NCBI GenBank assembly: GCA_037783415.1
Contig: JAZGTN010000051.1
Location: forward strand, 992,001-1,056,000
DNA length: 64,000 bases
Origin: Leptasterias polaris
Taxonomy: Eukaryota; Echinodermata; Asteroidea; Forcipulatida; Asteriidae
Direction: 5' to 3'
Both the position numbers and the translations under genes were made by a program. Positions 11,740 through 22,702 of the stretch are shown here, in pieces (the first letter of the stretch is position 1; every line of letters begins with the position of its first letter). The notes beneath the pieces are model-generated. The model worked only from the letters and a program-made list of their open reading frames with translations. It searched no databases and was not told the origin of the DNA.

Positions 11740-12290
11740 TGCATACCTTACCCTGGATGTTATTGTTATTTCGGGCTCTAATGTTATTATAGCTAGAACC
11801 CAGATACTAGATGTGATTTGGGTAATATAGCAAGACAGTGGATGTGATTTTGATAATTGGCAATTAACCATGGATGTGATTTGTTACTCAGATTTTATTT
11901 GGGCAAGGGCCCAGACACTAGATGTGATTTTGGTAATGCATCCAGACAGTGGATGTGATTTTGGATTGGCACAATTAACCATGGATGTGATTTCGGGTTA
12001 GGATGTGATTTTGGCGAGGGCCCAGATACTAGATGTGATTTTGGTTTCGCAGCCAGACAGTGGATGTGATTTTGGCAAGTGGCAATTAACCAAGGATGTG
12101 ATTTCTGACTCGAATGTGATTTTGGCAAAGGCCTGGACAGTGGATGTGATTTTGGTAATGCAGCCAGACAGTGGATGTGATTTTGATAATTGGCAATTAA
12201 CCACGGATGTGATTTCTGGGTCAGATGTGATTTCGATGGTGCGGATGTGATATTGGCTAAACGGTCCTAAAATCACATCCAATCGATTCA
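11740..12290. repeat. GATGTGATTTT minisatellite with ~111-bp higher-order period
   Basis: The core GATGTGATTT recurs about every 28 bp. Four subunit types alternate: one after CAGA(T/C)ACTA, one after CCAGACAGTG, one after GGCAATTAACCA(T/A/C)G, and one after a short variable linker. The four together repeat every ~111 bp, with the ACTAGATGTG subunit preceded by CAGATACTAG at 11801, CAGACACTAG at 11912 and CAGATACTAG at 12023. Near the right edge the core appears inverted (AAAATCACATCC near 12270, AAAATCACATTT near 12309). Frames on both strands through this tract give repetitive peptides and are not genes. Confidence 0.85.
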
Positions 12291-12334
12291 CTTTTCCATT
12301 TTAGTTGTAAAATCACATTTAGGCCATTCACAGT

Positions 12335-12366
12335 GAGAACTCCTGGGAATACCGGGTGCTGTAGAC
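12335..12366 (+). pseudogene. 5'-truncated 5S rRNA fragment at the array boundary
   Basis: Only the last ~32 nt of a 5S unit are present: GAGAACTCCTGGGAATACC, with one mismatch to the array consensus GAGACCTCC, then GGGTGCTGTAGAC. The normal spacer follows (CATC plus a T-run). The 5' four-fifths, including the A-box and intermediate element, are missing and replaced by minisatellite-derived DNA. This is the left breakpoint of the array. Confidence 0.85.
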
Positions 12367-12643
12367 ATCTTTTTGTATTTTTCCTCAACATACGGAGGTT
12401 AGAAACAATCTAAACTGAAGCCCCTAAATTAAAGTTAGCAACGTGTCTACTGCCATACTACGCTGAAAACACCGGTTCTCGTCTGATCACCGAAGTTGAG
12501 CATCGTCGGGCCCGGTCAGTACTTGGACGGGAGACCTCCTGGGAATACCGGGTGCTGTAGACATATTTTGTATTTTTCCTCAAAATACGGAAGTTAGATA
12601 TCTAAACTGGAAACTGAAGCCCCTAAATTAAAGTCAGCAACGT

Positions 12644-12764
12644 GTCTACTGCCATACTACGCTGAAAACACCGGTTCTCGTCTGATCACCGAAGTTTATA
12701 AGCATCGTCGGGCCCGGTCAGTACTTGGACGGGAGACCTCCTGGGAATACCGGGTGCTGTAGAC
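12644..12764 (+). rRNA. 5S variant with 3-nt A-box insertion (first of 28)
   Basis: The unit is 121 nt because GAAGTTAAGC reads GAAGTTTATAAGC, adding three bases inside the expected A-box and near the start of the helix II 3' strand. The same change is present in 28 units spread along the array, always identical, so it arose once and was copied. If the A-box spacing matters as in studied 5S genes, these units should be poor polymerase III templates. That is an inference. Confidence 0.85.
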
Positions 12765-12796
12765 ATCTTTTTGTATTTTTCCTCAACATACGGAGG

Positions 12797-12811
12797 TTAG
12801 AAACAATCTAA
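12797..12811. repeat. Spacer inverted repeat TTAGA / TCTAA (representative)
   Basis: This spacer has arms TTAGA and TCTAA around AACAA. The same place in the other spacer types holds TTAGATCTAA (e.g. 13385-13394) or TTAGATATCTAA (e.g. 12991-13002), both perfect palindromes. The arms are kept while the centre differs. Confidence 0.7.
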
Positions 12812-12821
12812 ACTGAACCCC

Positions 12822-12830
12822 TAAATTAAA
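12822..12830 (+). promoter_or_regulatory. AT-rich upstream box of a 5S unit (representative)
   Basis: TAAATTAAA lies at about -20 to -12 relative to the reference unit start at 12842. It is present in nearly every spacer as TAAATTAAAG (type A) or TATATTAAAG (types B and C); variants are TACATTAAAG, TATAGTAAAG and TATATTAACG. TATA-like boxes upstream of 5S genes assist polymerase III initiation in several invertebrates. That role is inferred here from position and conservation only. Confidence 0.45.
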
Positions 12831-12841
12831 GTTAGCAACGT

Positions 12842-12959
12842 GTCTACTGCCATACTACGCTGAAAACACCGGTTCTCGTCTGATCACCGAAGTTAAGCAT
12901 CGTCGGGCCCGGTCAGTACTTGGACGGGAGACCTCCTGGGAATACCGGGTGCTGTAGAC
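12842..12959 (+). rRNA. 5S rRNA, reference unit of the array
   Basis: 5S rRNA is the small RNA of the large ribosomal subunit, transcribed by RNA polymerase III. This 118-nt unit matches the commonest array sequence. Visible 5S hallmarks are the 5' GTCTAC paired with 3' GTAGAC (helix I), CACCGGTTCTCGTCTGATCA (helix III region), GAAGTTAAGCATCGTCGGG (A-box region, ~48-66), GGTCAGTACTTGGACGGGAG and GACCTCCTGGGAATACC (C-box/helix IV-V region). Odd points are U7 opposite U112 in helix I, C19 opposite U59 in helix II and C84 opposite U93 in helix V, where a metazoan 5S usually has a pair or wobble. I am certain of 5S origin. Whether this sequence is the expressed ribosomal 5S is open. Confidence 0.92.
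12890..12938 (+). promoter_or_regulatory. Internal control region of a 5S unit (representative)
   Basis: By position this covers the A-box (GTTAAGCATCGTCGG), the intermediate element, and the C-box (GTACTTGGACGGGAGACCTC) bound by TFIIIA and TFIIIC in known 5S genes. The C-box departs from the common metazoan form at two sites: GGAC for GGAT, and ACCTCC for ACCGCC. The A-box is interrupted in 28 units by a 3-nt insertion. Boundaries are approximate. Confidence 0.6.
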
Positions 12960-12962
12960 ATA

Positions 12963-12966
12963 TTTT
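12963..12966 (+). terminator. Polymerase III T-run terminator (representative)
   Basis: TTTT follows the 3' end of the reference unit by 3 nt (GTAGAC-ATA-TTTT). Every unit has a T-run in this place: five T in CATCTTTTTG spacers, and four in the CATCTTTTG and CATATTTTG spacers. A second run, GTATTTTTCC, lies a few bases further on in all spacers and could serve as backup. Confidence 0.8.
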
Positions 12967-14019
12967 GTATTTTTCCTCAAAATACGGAAGTTAGATATCT
13001 AAACTGGAAACTGAAGCCCCTATATTAAAGTCAACAAAGTGTTTACTGCCATACTACGCTGAAAACACCGGTTCTCGTCTGATCACCGAAGTTAAGCATC
13101 GTCGGGCCCGGTCAGTACTTGGACGGGAGACCTCCAGGGAATACCGGGTGCTGTAGACATCTTTTTGTATTTTTCCTCAACATACGGAGGTTAGAAACAA
13201 TCTAAACTGAAGCCCTAAATTAAAGTTAGCAACGTGTCTACTGCCATACTACGCTGAAAACACCGGTTCTCGTCTGATCTCCGAAGTTAAGCATCGTCGG
13301 GCCTGGTCAGTACTTGGACGGGAGACCTCCTGGGAATACCGGGTGCTGTAGACATCTTTTGTATTTTTCCTCGACATACGGAGGTTAGATCTAAACTGGA
13401 AACTGAAGCCCCTAAATTAAAGTTAGCAATGTGTCTACTGCCATACTACGCTGAAAACACCGGTTCTCGTCTGATCACCGAAGTTTATAAGCATCGTCGG
13501 GCCCGGTCAGTACTTGGACGGGAGACCTCCTGGGAATACCGGGTGCTGTAGACATCTTTTTGTATTTTTCCTCAACATACGGAGGTTAGAAACAATCTAA
13601 ACTGAAGCCCCTAAATTAAAGTTAGCAACGTGTATACTGCCATACTACGCTGAAAACACCGGTTCTCGTCTGATCACCGAAGTTAAGCATCGTCGGGCCC
13701 GGTCAGTACTTGGACGGGAGACCTCCTGGGAATACCGGGTGCTGTAGACATATTTTGTATTTTTCCTCAAAATACGGAAGTTAGATATCTAAACTGGAAA
13801 CTGAAGCCCCTATATTAAAGTCAACAAAGTGTTTACTGCCATACTACGCTGAAAACACCGGTTCTCGTCTGATCACCGAAGTTTATAAGCATCGTCGGGC
13901 CCGGTCAGTACTTGGACGGGAGACCTCCTGGGAATACCGGGTGCTGTAGACATCTTTTTGTATTTTTCCTCAACATACGGAGGTTAGAAACAATCTAAAC
14001 TGAAGCCCCTAAATTAAAG

Positions 14020-14140
14020 TTATACTGCCATACTACGCTGAAAACACCGGTTCTCGTCTGATCACCGAAGTTTATAAGCATCGTCGGGCCCGGTCAGTAC
14101 TTGGACGGGAGACCTCCTGGGAATACCAAGTGCTGTAGAC
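14020..14140 (+). rRNA. 5S variant: altered 5' end, A-box insertion and altered 3' region
   Basis: The spacer before this unit ends AAAGTTATACTGCC instead of AAAGTTAGCAACGTGTATACTGCC, a ~10-bp deletion that replaces the first bases of the gene. The 5' end cannot form the outer pairs of helix I. It also carries GTTTATAAGC, and CCAAGTGC in place of CCGGGTGC. Relatives with the same shortened spacer start at 22504, 24074, 43152, 50455 and 61088. This is likely a pseudogene lineage spread by block duplication. Confidence 0.75.
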
Positions 14141-17100
14141 ATCTTTTTGTATTTTTCCTCAACATACGGAGGTTAGAAACAATCTAAACTGAAGCCCCTA
14201 AATTAAAGTTAGCAACGTGTCTACTGCCATACTACGCTGAAAACACCGGTTCTCGTCTGATCACCGAAGTTAAGCATCGTCGGGCCCGGTCAGTACTTGG
14301 ACGGGAGACCTCCTGGGAATACCGGGTGCTGTAGACATATTTTGTATTTTTCCTCAAAATACGGAAGTTAGATATCTAAACTGGAAACTGAAGCCCCTAT
14401 ATTAAAGTCAACAAAGTGTTTACTGCCATACTACGCTGAAAACACCGGTTCTCGTCTGATCACCGAAGTTAAGCATCGTCGGGCCCGGTCAGTACTTGGA
14501 CGGGAGACCTCCAGGGAATACCGGGTGCTGTAGACATCTTTTTGTATTTTTCCTCAACATACGGAGGTTAGAAACAATCTAAACTGAAGCCCTAAATTAA
14601 AGTTAGCAACGTGTCTACTGCCATACTACGCTGAAAACACCGGTTCTCGTCTGATCTCCGAAGTTAAGCATCGTCGGGCCTGGTCAGTACTTGGACGGGA
14701 GACCTCCTGGGAATACCGGGTGCTGTAGACATCTTTTGTATTTTTCCTCGACATACGGAGGTTAGATCTAAACTGGAAACTGAAGCCCCTAAATTAAAGT
14801 TAGCAATGTGTCTACTGCCATACTACGCTGAAAACACCGGTTCTCGTCTGATCACCGAAGTTTATAAGCATCGTCGGGCCCGGTCAGTACTTGGACGGGA
14901 GACCTCCTGGGAATACCGGGTGCTGTAGACATCTTTTTGTATTTTTCCTCAACATACGGAGGTTAGAAACAATCTAAACTGAAGCCCCTAAATTAAAGTT
15001 AGCAACGTGTATACTGCCATACTACGCTGAAAACACCGGTTCTCGTCTGATCACCGAAGTTAAGCATCGTCGGGCCCGGTCAGTACTTGGACGGGAGACC
15101 TCCTGGGAATACCGGGTGCTGTAGACATATTTTGTATTTTTCCTCAAAATACGGAAGTTAGATATCTAAACTGGAAACTGTGAAGCCCCTATATTAAAGT
15201 CAACAAAGTGTTTACTGCCATACTACGCTGAAAACACCGGTTCTCGTCTGATCACCGAAGTTAAGCATCGTCGGGCCCGGTCAGTACTTGGACGGGAGAC
15301 CTCCAGGGAATACCGGGTGCTGTAGACATCTTTTTGTATTTTTCCTCAACATACGGAGGTTAGAAACAATCTAAACTGAAGCCCTAAATTAAAGTTAGCA
15401 ACGTGTCTACTGCCATACTACGCTGAAAACACCGGTTCTCGTCTGATTTCCGAAGTTAAGCATCGTCGGGCCTGGTCAGTACTTGGACGGGAGACCTCCT
15501 GGGAATACCGGGTGCTGTAGACATCTTTTTGTATTTTTCCTCAACATACGGAGGTTAGAAACAATCTAAACTGAAGCCCCTAAATTAAAGTTAGCAACGT
15601 GTCTACTGCCATACTACGCTGAAAACACCGGTTCTCGTCTGATCACCGAAGTTAAGCATCGTCGGGCCCGGTCAGTACTTGGACGGGAGACCTCCTGGGA
15701 ATACCGGGTGCTGTAGACATATTTTGTATTTTTCCTCAAAATACGGAAGTTAGATATCTAAACTGGAAACTGAAGCCCCTATATTAAAGTCAACAAAGTG
15801 TTTACTGCCATACTACGCTGAAAACACCGGTTCTCGTCTGATCACCGAAGTTAAGCATCGTCGGGCCCGGTCAGTACTTGGACGGGAGACCTCCAGGGAA
15901 TACCGGGTGCTGTAGACATCTTTTTGTATTTTTCCTCAACATACGGAGGTTAGAAACAATCTAAACTGAAGCCCTAAATTAAAGTTAGCAACGTGTCTAC
16001 TGCCATACTACGCTGAAAACACCGGTTCTCGTCTGATCTCCGAAGTTAAGCATCGTCGGGCCTGGTCAGTACTTGGACGGGAGACCTCCTGGGAATACCG
16101 GGTGCTGTAGACATCTTTTGTATTTTTCCTCGACATACGGAGGTTAGATCTAAACTGGAAACTGAAGCCCCTAAATTAAAGTTAGCAATGTGTCTACTGC
16201 CATACTACGCTGAAAACACCGGTTCTCGTCTGATCACCGAAGTTTATAAGCATCGTCGGGCCCGGTCAGTACTTGGACGGGAGACCTCCTGGGAATACCG
16301 GGTGCTGTAGACATCTTTTTGTATTTTTCCTCAACATACGGAGGTTAGAAACAATCTAAACTGAAGCCCCTAAATTAAAGTTAGCAACGTGTATACTGCC
16401 ATACTACGCTGAAAACACCGGTTCTCGTCTGATCACCGAAGTTAAGCATCGTCGGGCCCGGTCAGTACTTGGACGGGAGACCTCCTGGGAATACCGGGTG
16501 CTGTAGACATATTTTGTATTTTTCCTCAAAATACGGAAGTTAGATATCTAAACTGGAAACTGTGAAGCCCCTATATTAAAGTCAACAAAGTGTTTACTGC
16601 CATACTACGCTGAAAACACCGGTTCTCGTCTGATCACCGAAGTTAAGCATCGTCGGGCCCGGTCAGTACTTGGACGGGAGACCTCCAGGGAATACCGGGT
16701 GCTGTAGACATCTTTTTGTATTTTTCCTCAACATACGGAGGTTAGAAACAATCTAAACTGAAGCCCTAAATTAAAGTTAGCAACGTGTCTACTGCCATAC
16801 TACGCTGAAAACACCGGTTCTCGTCTGATTTCCGAAGTTAAGCATCGTCGGGCCTGGTCAGTACTTGGACGGGAGACCTCCTGGGAATACCGGGTGCTGT
16901 AGACATCTTTTTGTATTTTTCCTCAACATACGGAGGTTAGAAACAATCTAAACTGAAGCCCCTAAATTAAAGTTAGCAACGTGTCTAGGTCTACTGCCAT
17001 ACTACGCTGAAAACACCGGTTCTCGTCTGATCACCGAAGTTAAGCATCGTCGGGCCCGGTCAGTACTTGGACGGGAGACCTCCTGGGAATACCGGGTGCT

Positions 17101-17584
17101 GTAGACATCTTTTGTATTTTTCCTCGACATACGGAGGTTAGATCTAAACTGGAAACTGAAGCCCCTATATTAAAGTCAGCAAAGTGTCTACTGCCATACT
17201 ACGCTGAAAACACCGGTTCTCGTCTGAACACCGAAGTTAAGCATCGTCGGGCCCGGTCAGTACTTGGACGGGAGACCTCCTGGGAATACCGGGTGCTGTA
17301 GACATCTTTTTGTATTTTTCCTCAACATACGGAGGTTAGAAACAATCTAAACTGAAGCCCCTAAATTAAAGTTAGCAACGTGTCTAGGTCTACTGCCATA
17401 CTACGCTGAAAACACCGGTTCTCGTCTGATCACCGAAGTTAAGCATCGTCGGGCCCGGTCAGTACTTGGACGGGAGACCTCCTGGGAATACCGGGTGCTG
17501 TAGACATCTTTTGTATTTTTCCTCCACATACGGAGGTTAGATCTAAACTGGAAACTGAAGCCCCTATATTAAAGTCAGCAAAGT

Positions 17585-20500
17585 GTCTACTGCCATACTA
17601 CGCTGAAAACAACGGTTCTCGTCTGAACACCGAAGTTAAGCATCGTCGGGCCCGGTCAGTACTTGGACGGGAGACCTCCTGGGAATACCGGGTGCTGTAG
17701 ACATCTTTTTGTATTTTTCCTCAACATACGGAGGTTAGAAACAATCTAAACTGAAGCCCCTAAATTAAAGTTAGCAACGTGTCTACTGCCATACTACGCT
17801 GAAAACACCGGTTCTCGTCTGATCACCGAAGTTAAGCATCGTCGGGCCCGGTCAGTACTTGGACGGGAGACCTCCTGGGAATACCGGGTGCTGTAGACAT
17901 CTTTTTGTATTTTTCCTCAACATACGGAGGTTAGAAACAATCTAAACTGAAGCCCCTAAATTAAAGTTAGCAACGTGTCTACTGCCATACTACGCTGAAA
18001 ACACCGGTTCTCGTCTTATCACCGAAGTTAAGCATCGTCGGGCCCGGTCAGTACTTGGACGGGAGACCTCCTGGGAATACCGGGTGCTGTATACATCTTT
18101 TGTATTTTTCCTCGACATACGGAGGTTAGATCTAAACTGGAAACTGAAGCCCCTATATTAAAGTCAGCAACGTGTCTACTGCCATACTACGCTGAAAACA
18201 CCGGTTCTCGTCTGATCACCGAAGTTAAGCATCGTCGGGCCCGGTCAGTACTTGGACGGGAGACCTCCTGGGAATACCGGGTGCTGTAGACATCTTTTGT
18301 ATTTTTCCTCAACATACGGAGGTTAGAAAAAATCTAAACTGAAGCCCCTACATTAAAGTTAGCAACGTGTCTACTGCCATACTACGCTGAAAACACCGGT
18401 TCTCGTCTGATCACCGAAGTTAAGCATCGTCGGGCCCGGTCAGTACTTGGACGGGAGACCTCCTGGGAATACCGGGTGCTGTAGACATCTTTTTGTATTT
18501 TTCCTCAACATACGGAGGTTAGAAACAATCTAAACTGAAGCCCCTAAATTAAAGTTAGCAACGTGTCTACTGCCATACTACGCTGAAAACACCGGTTCTC
18601 GTCTGATCACCGAAGTTAAGCATCGTCGGGCCCGGTCAGTACTTGGACGGGACACCTCCTGGGAATACCGGGTGCTGTAGACATCTTTTGTATTTTTCCT
18701 CGACATACGGAGGTTAGATCTAAACTGGAAACTGAAGCCCCTATATTAAAGTCAACAAAGTGTTTACTGCCATACTACGCTGAAAACACCGGTTCTCGTC
18801 TGATCACCGAAGTTAAGCATCGTCGGGCCCGGTCAGTACTTGGACGGGAGACCTCCAGGGAATACCGGGTGCTGTAGACATCTTTTTGTATTTTTCCTCA
18901 ACATACGGAGGTTAGAAACAATCTAAACTGAAGCCCTAAATTAAAGTTAGCAACGTGTCTACTGCCATACTACGCTGAAAACACCGGTTCTCGTCTGATC
19001 TCCGAAGTTAAGCATCGTCGGGCCTGGTCAGTACTTGGACGGGAGACCTCCTGGGAATACCGGGTGCTGTAGACATCTTTTGTATTTTTCCTCGACATAC
19101 GGAGGTTAGATCTAAACTGGAAACTGAAGCCCCTAAATTAAAGTTAGCAATGTGTCTACTGCCATACTACGCTGAAAACACCGGTTCTCGTCTGATCACC
19201 GAAGTTTATAAGCATCGTCGGGCCCGGTCAGTACTTGGACGGGAGACCTCCTGGGAATACCGGGTGCTGTAGACATCTTTTTGTATTTTTCCTCAACATA
19301 CGGAGGTTAGAAACAATCTAAACTGAAGCCCCTAAATTAAAGTTAGCAACGTGTATACTGCCATACTACGCTGAAAACACCGGTTCTCGTCTGATCACCG
19401 AAGTTAAGCATCGTCGGGCCCGGTCAGTACTTGGACGGGAGACCTCCTGGGAATACCGGGTGCTGTAGACATATTTTGTATTTTTCCTCAAAATACGGAA
19501 GTTAGATATCTAAACTGGAAACTGTGAAGCCCCTATATTAAAGTCAACAAAGTGTTTACTGCCATACTACGCTGAAAACACCGGTTCTCGTCTGATCACC
19601 GAAGTTAAGCATCGTCGGGCCCGGTCAGTACTTGGACGGGAGACCTCCAGGGAATACCGGGTGCTGTAGACATCTTTTTGTATTTTTCCTCAACATACGG
19701 AGGTTAGAAACAATCTAAACTGAAGCCCTAAATTAAAGTTAGCAACGTGTCTACTGCCATACTACGCTGAAAACACCGGTTCTCGTCTGATTTCCGAAGT
19801 TAAGCATCGTCGGGCCTGGTCAGTACTTGGACGGGAGACCTCCTGGGAATACCGGGTGCTGTAGACATCTTTTTGTATTTTTCCTCAACATACGGAGGTT
19901 AGAAACAATCTAAACTGAAGCCCCTAAATTAAAGTTAGCAACGTGTCTAGGTCTACTGCCATACTACGCTGAAAACACCGGTTCTCGTCTGATCACCGAA
20001 GTTAAGCATCGTCGGGCCCGGTCAGTACTTGGACGGGAGACCTCCTGGGAATACCGGGTGCTGTAGACATCTTTTGTATTTTTCCTCGACATACGGAGGT
20101 TAGATCTAAACTGGAAACTGAAGCCCCTATATTAAAGTCAGCAAAGTGTCTACTGCCATACTACGCTGAAAACACCGGTTCTCGTCTGAACACCGAAGTT
20201 AAGCATCGTCGGGCCCGGTCAGTACTTGGACGGGAGACCTCCTGGGAATACCGGGTGCTGTAGACATCTTTTTGTATTTTTCCTCAACATACGGAGGTTA
20301 GAAACAATCTAAACTGAAGCCCCTAAATTAAAGTTAGCAACGTGTCTAGGTCTACTGCCATACTACGCTGAAAACACCGGTTCTCGTCTGATCACCGAAG
20401 TTAAGCATCGTCGGGCCCGGTCAGTACTTGGACGGGAGACCTCCTGGGAATACCGGGTGCTGTAGACATCTTTTGTATTTTTCCTCCACATACGGAGGTT

Positions 20501-22624
20501 AGATCTAAACTGGAAACTGAAGCCCCTATATTAAAGTCAGCAAAGTGTCTACTGCCATACTACGCTGAAAACAACGGTTCTCGTCTGAACACCGAAGTTA
20601 AGCATCGTCGGGCCCGGTCAGTACTTGGACGGGAGACCTCCTGGGAATACCGGGTGCTGTAGACATCTTTTTGTATTTTTCCTCAACATACGGAGGTTAG
20701 AAACAATCTAAACTGAAGCCCCTATATTAAAGTTAGCAACGTGTCTACTGCCATACTACGCTGAAAACACCGGTTCTCGTCTGATCACCGAAGTTAAGCA
20801 TCGTCGGGCCCGGTCAGTACTTGGACGGGAGACCTCCTGGGAATACCGGGTGCTGTAGACATCTTTTTGTATTTTTCCTCAACATACGGAGGTTAGAAAC
20901 AATCTAAACTGAAGCCCCTAAATTAAAGTTAGCAACGTGTCTACTGCCATACTACGCTGAAAACACCGGTTCTCGTCTTATCACCGAAGTTAAGCATCGT
21001 CGGGCCCGGTCAGTACTTGGACGGGAGACCTCCTGGGAATACCGGGTGCTGTATACATCTTTTGTATTTTTCCTCGACATACGGAGGTTAGATCTAAACT
21101 GGAAACTGAAGCCCCTATATTAAAGTCAGCAACGTGTCTACTGCCATACTACGCTGAAAACACCGGTTCTCGTCTGATCACCGAAGTTAAGCATCGTCGG
21201 GCCCGGTCAGTACTTGGACGGGAGACCTCCTGGGAATACCGGGTGCTGTAGACATCTTTTGTATTTTTCCTCAACATACGGAGGTTAGAAAAAATCTAAA
21301 CTGAAGCCCCTACATTAAAGTTAGCAACGTGTCTACTGCCATACTACGCTGAAAACACCGGTTCTCGTCTGATCACCGAAGTTAAGCATCGTCGGGCCCG
21401 GTCAGTACTTGGACGGGAGACCTCCTGGGAATACCGGGTGCTGTAGACATCTTTTTGTATTTTTCCTCAACATACGGAGGTTAGAAACAATCTAAACTGA
21501 AGCCCCTAAATTAAAGTTAGCAACGTGTCTACTGCCATACTACGCTGAAAACACCGGTTCTCGTCTGATCACCGAAGTTAAGCATCGTCGGGCCCGGTCA
21601 GTACTTGGACGGGACACCTCCTGGGAATACCGGGTGCTGTAGACATCTTTTGTATTTTTCCTCGACATACGGAGGTTAGATCTAAACTGGAAACTGAAGC
21701 CCCTATATTAAAGTCAGCAACGTGTCTACTGCCATACTACGCTGAAAACACCGGTTCTCGTCTGATCACCGAAGTTAAGCATCGTCGGGCCCGGTCTGTA
21801 CTTGGACGGGAGACCTCCTGGGAATACCGGGTGCTGTAGACATCTTTTTGTATTTTTCCTCAACATACGGAGGTTAGAAACAATCTAAACTGAAGCCCCT
21901 AAATTAAAGTTAGCAACGTGTCTACTGCCATACTACGCTGAAAACACCGGTTCTCGTCTGATCACCGAAGTTAAGCATCGTCGGGCCCGGTCAGTACTTG
22001 GACGGCAGACTTCCTGGGAATACCGGATGCTGTAGACATCTTTTTGTATTTTTCCTCAACATACGGAGGTTAGAAACAATCTAAACTGAAGCCCCTAAAT
22101 TAAAGTTAGCAACGTGTATACTGCCATACTACGCTGAAAACACCGGTTCTCGTCTGATCACCGAAGTTAAGCATCGTCGGGCCCGGTCAGTACTTGGACG
22201 GGAGACCTCCTGGGAATACCGGGTGCTGTAGACATATTTTGTATTTTTCCTCAAAATACGGAAGTTAGATATCTAAACTGGAAACTGAAGCCCCTATATT
22301 AAAGTCAACAAAGTGTTTACTGCCATACTACGCTGAAAACACCGGTTCTCGTCTGATCACCGAAGTTTATAAGCATCGTCGGGCCCGGTCAGTACTTGGA
22401 CGGGAGACCTCCTGGGAATACCGGGTGCTGTAGACATCTTTTTGTATTTTTCCTCAACATACGGAGGTTAGAAACAATCTAAACTGAAGCCCCTAAATTA
22501 AAGTTATACTGCCATACTACGCTGAAAACACCGGTTCTCGTCTGATCACCGAAGTTTATAAGCATCGTCGGGCCCGGTCAGTACTTGGACGGGAGACCTC
22601 CTGGGAATACCAAGTGCTGTAGAC
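17585..22624 (+). rRNA. 5S rRNA array block 2 (26 genes)
   Basis: Unit starts: 17585, 17781, 17977, 18174, 18369, 18565, 18762, 18957, 19154, 19353, 19554, 19749, 19951, 20148, 20350, 20547, 20743, 20939, 21136, 21331, 21527, 21724, 21920, 22116, 22315, 22504. A-box insertions are at 19154, 22315 and 22504. 17585 and 20547 have AACAACGG for AACACCGG. 17977 and 20939 have GTCTTATC and end GCTGTATAC, which breaks helix I. 18565 and 21527 have GGGACACC. 21724 has GGTCTGTAC. 21920 has GGCAGACTTCC and GGATGC. The stretch 18762-21723 is a second copy of 15800-18761 (15 genes, 2,962 bp). Confidence 0.93.
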
Positions 22625-22702
22625 ATCTTTTTGTATTTTTCCTCAACATACGGAGGTTAGAAACAATCTAAACTGAAGCCCCTAAATTAAAGTTAGCAAC
22701 GT

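Larger units (their letters stand above)
12445..17505 (+). rRNA. 5S rRNA array block 1 (26 genes)
   Basis: Unit starts: 12445, 12644, 12842, 13041, 13236, 13433, 13632, 13831, 14020, 14219, 14418, 14613, 14810, 15009, 15210, 15405, 15601, 15800, 15995, 16192, 16391, 16592, 16787, 16989, 17186, 17388. Units are 118 nt, or 121 nt with the A-box insertion (12644, 13433, 13831, 14020, 14810, 16192). Starts 13041, 13831, 14418, 15210, 15800 and 16592 begin GTTTAC; 13632, 15009 and 16391 begin GTATAC. The first full unit has GTTGAGC for GTTAAGC. 14020 follows a spacer shortened by about 10 bp and ends CCAAGTGC. 16989 and 17388 are preceded by an extra GTCTAG. Units 14219-15600 and 15601-16982 are a tandem seven-gene duplication (1,382 bp). 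Confidence 0.93.

Noticed and set aside
11895..12291. Repetitive peptides (KSHP/KITS-type and DVIL-type frames) at 11626-12291 on both strands
   Set aside because: These are direct readings of the GATGTGATTTT minisatellite. Overlapping frames on both strands give repeats of the same DNA word, with no start context or domain.
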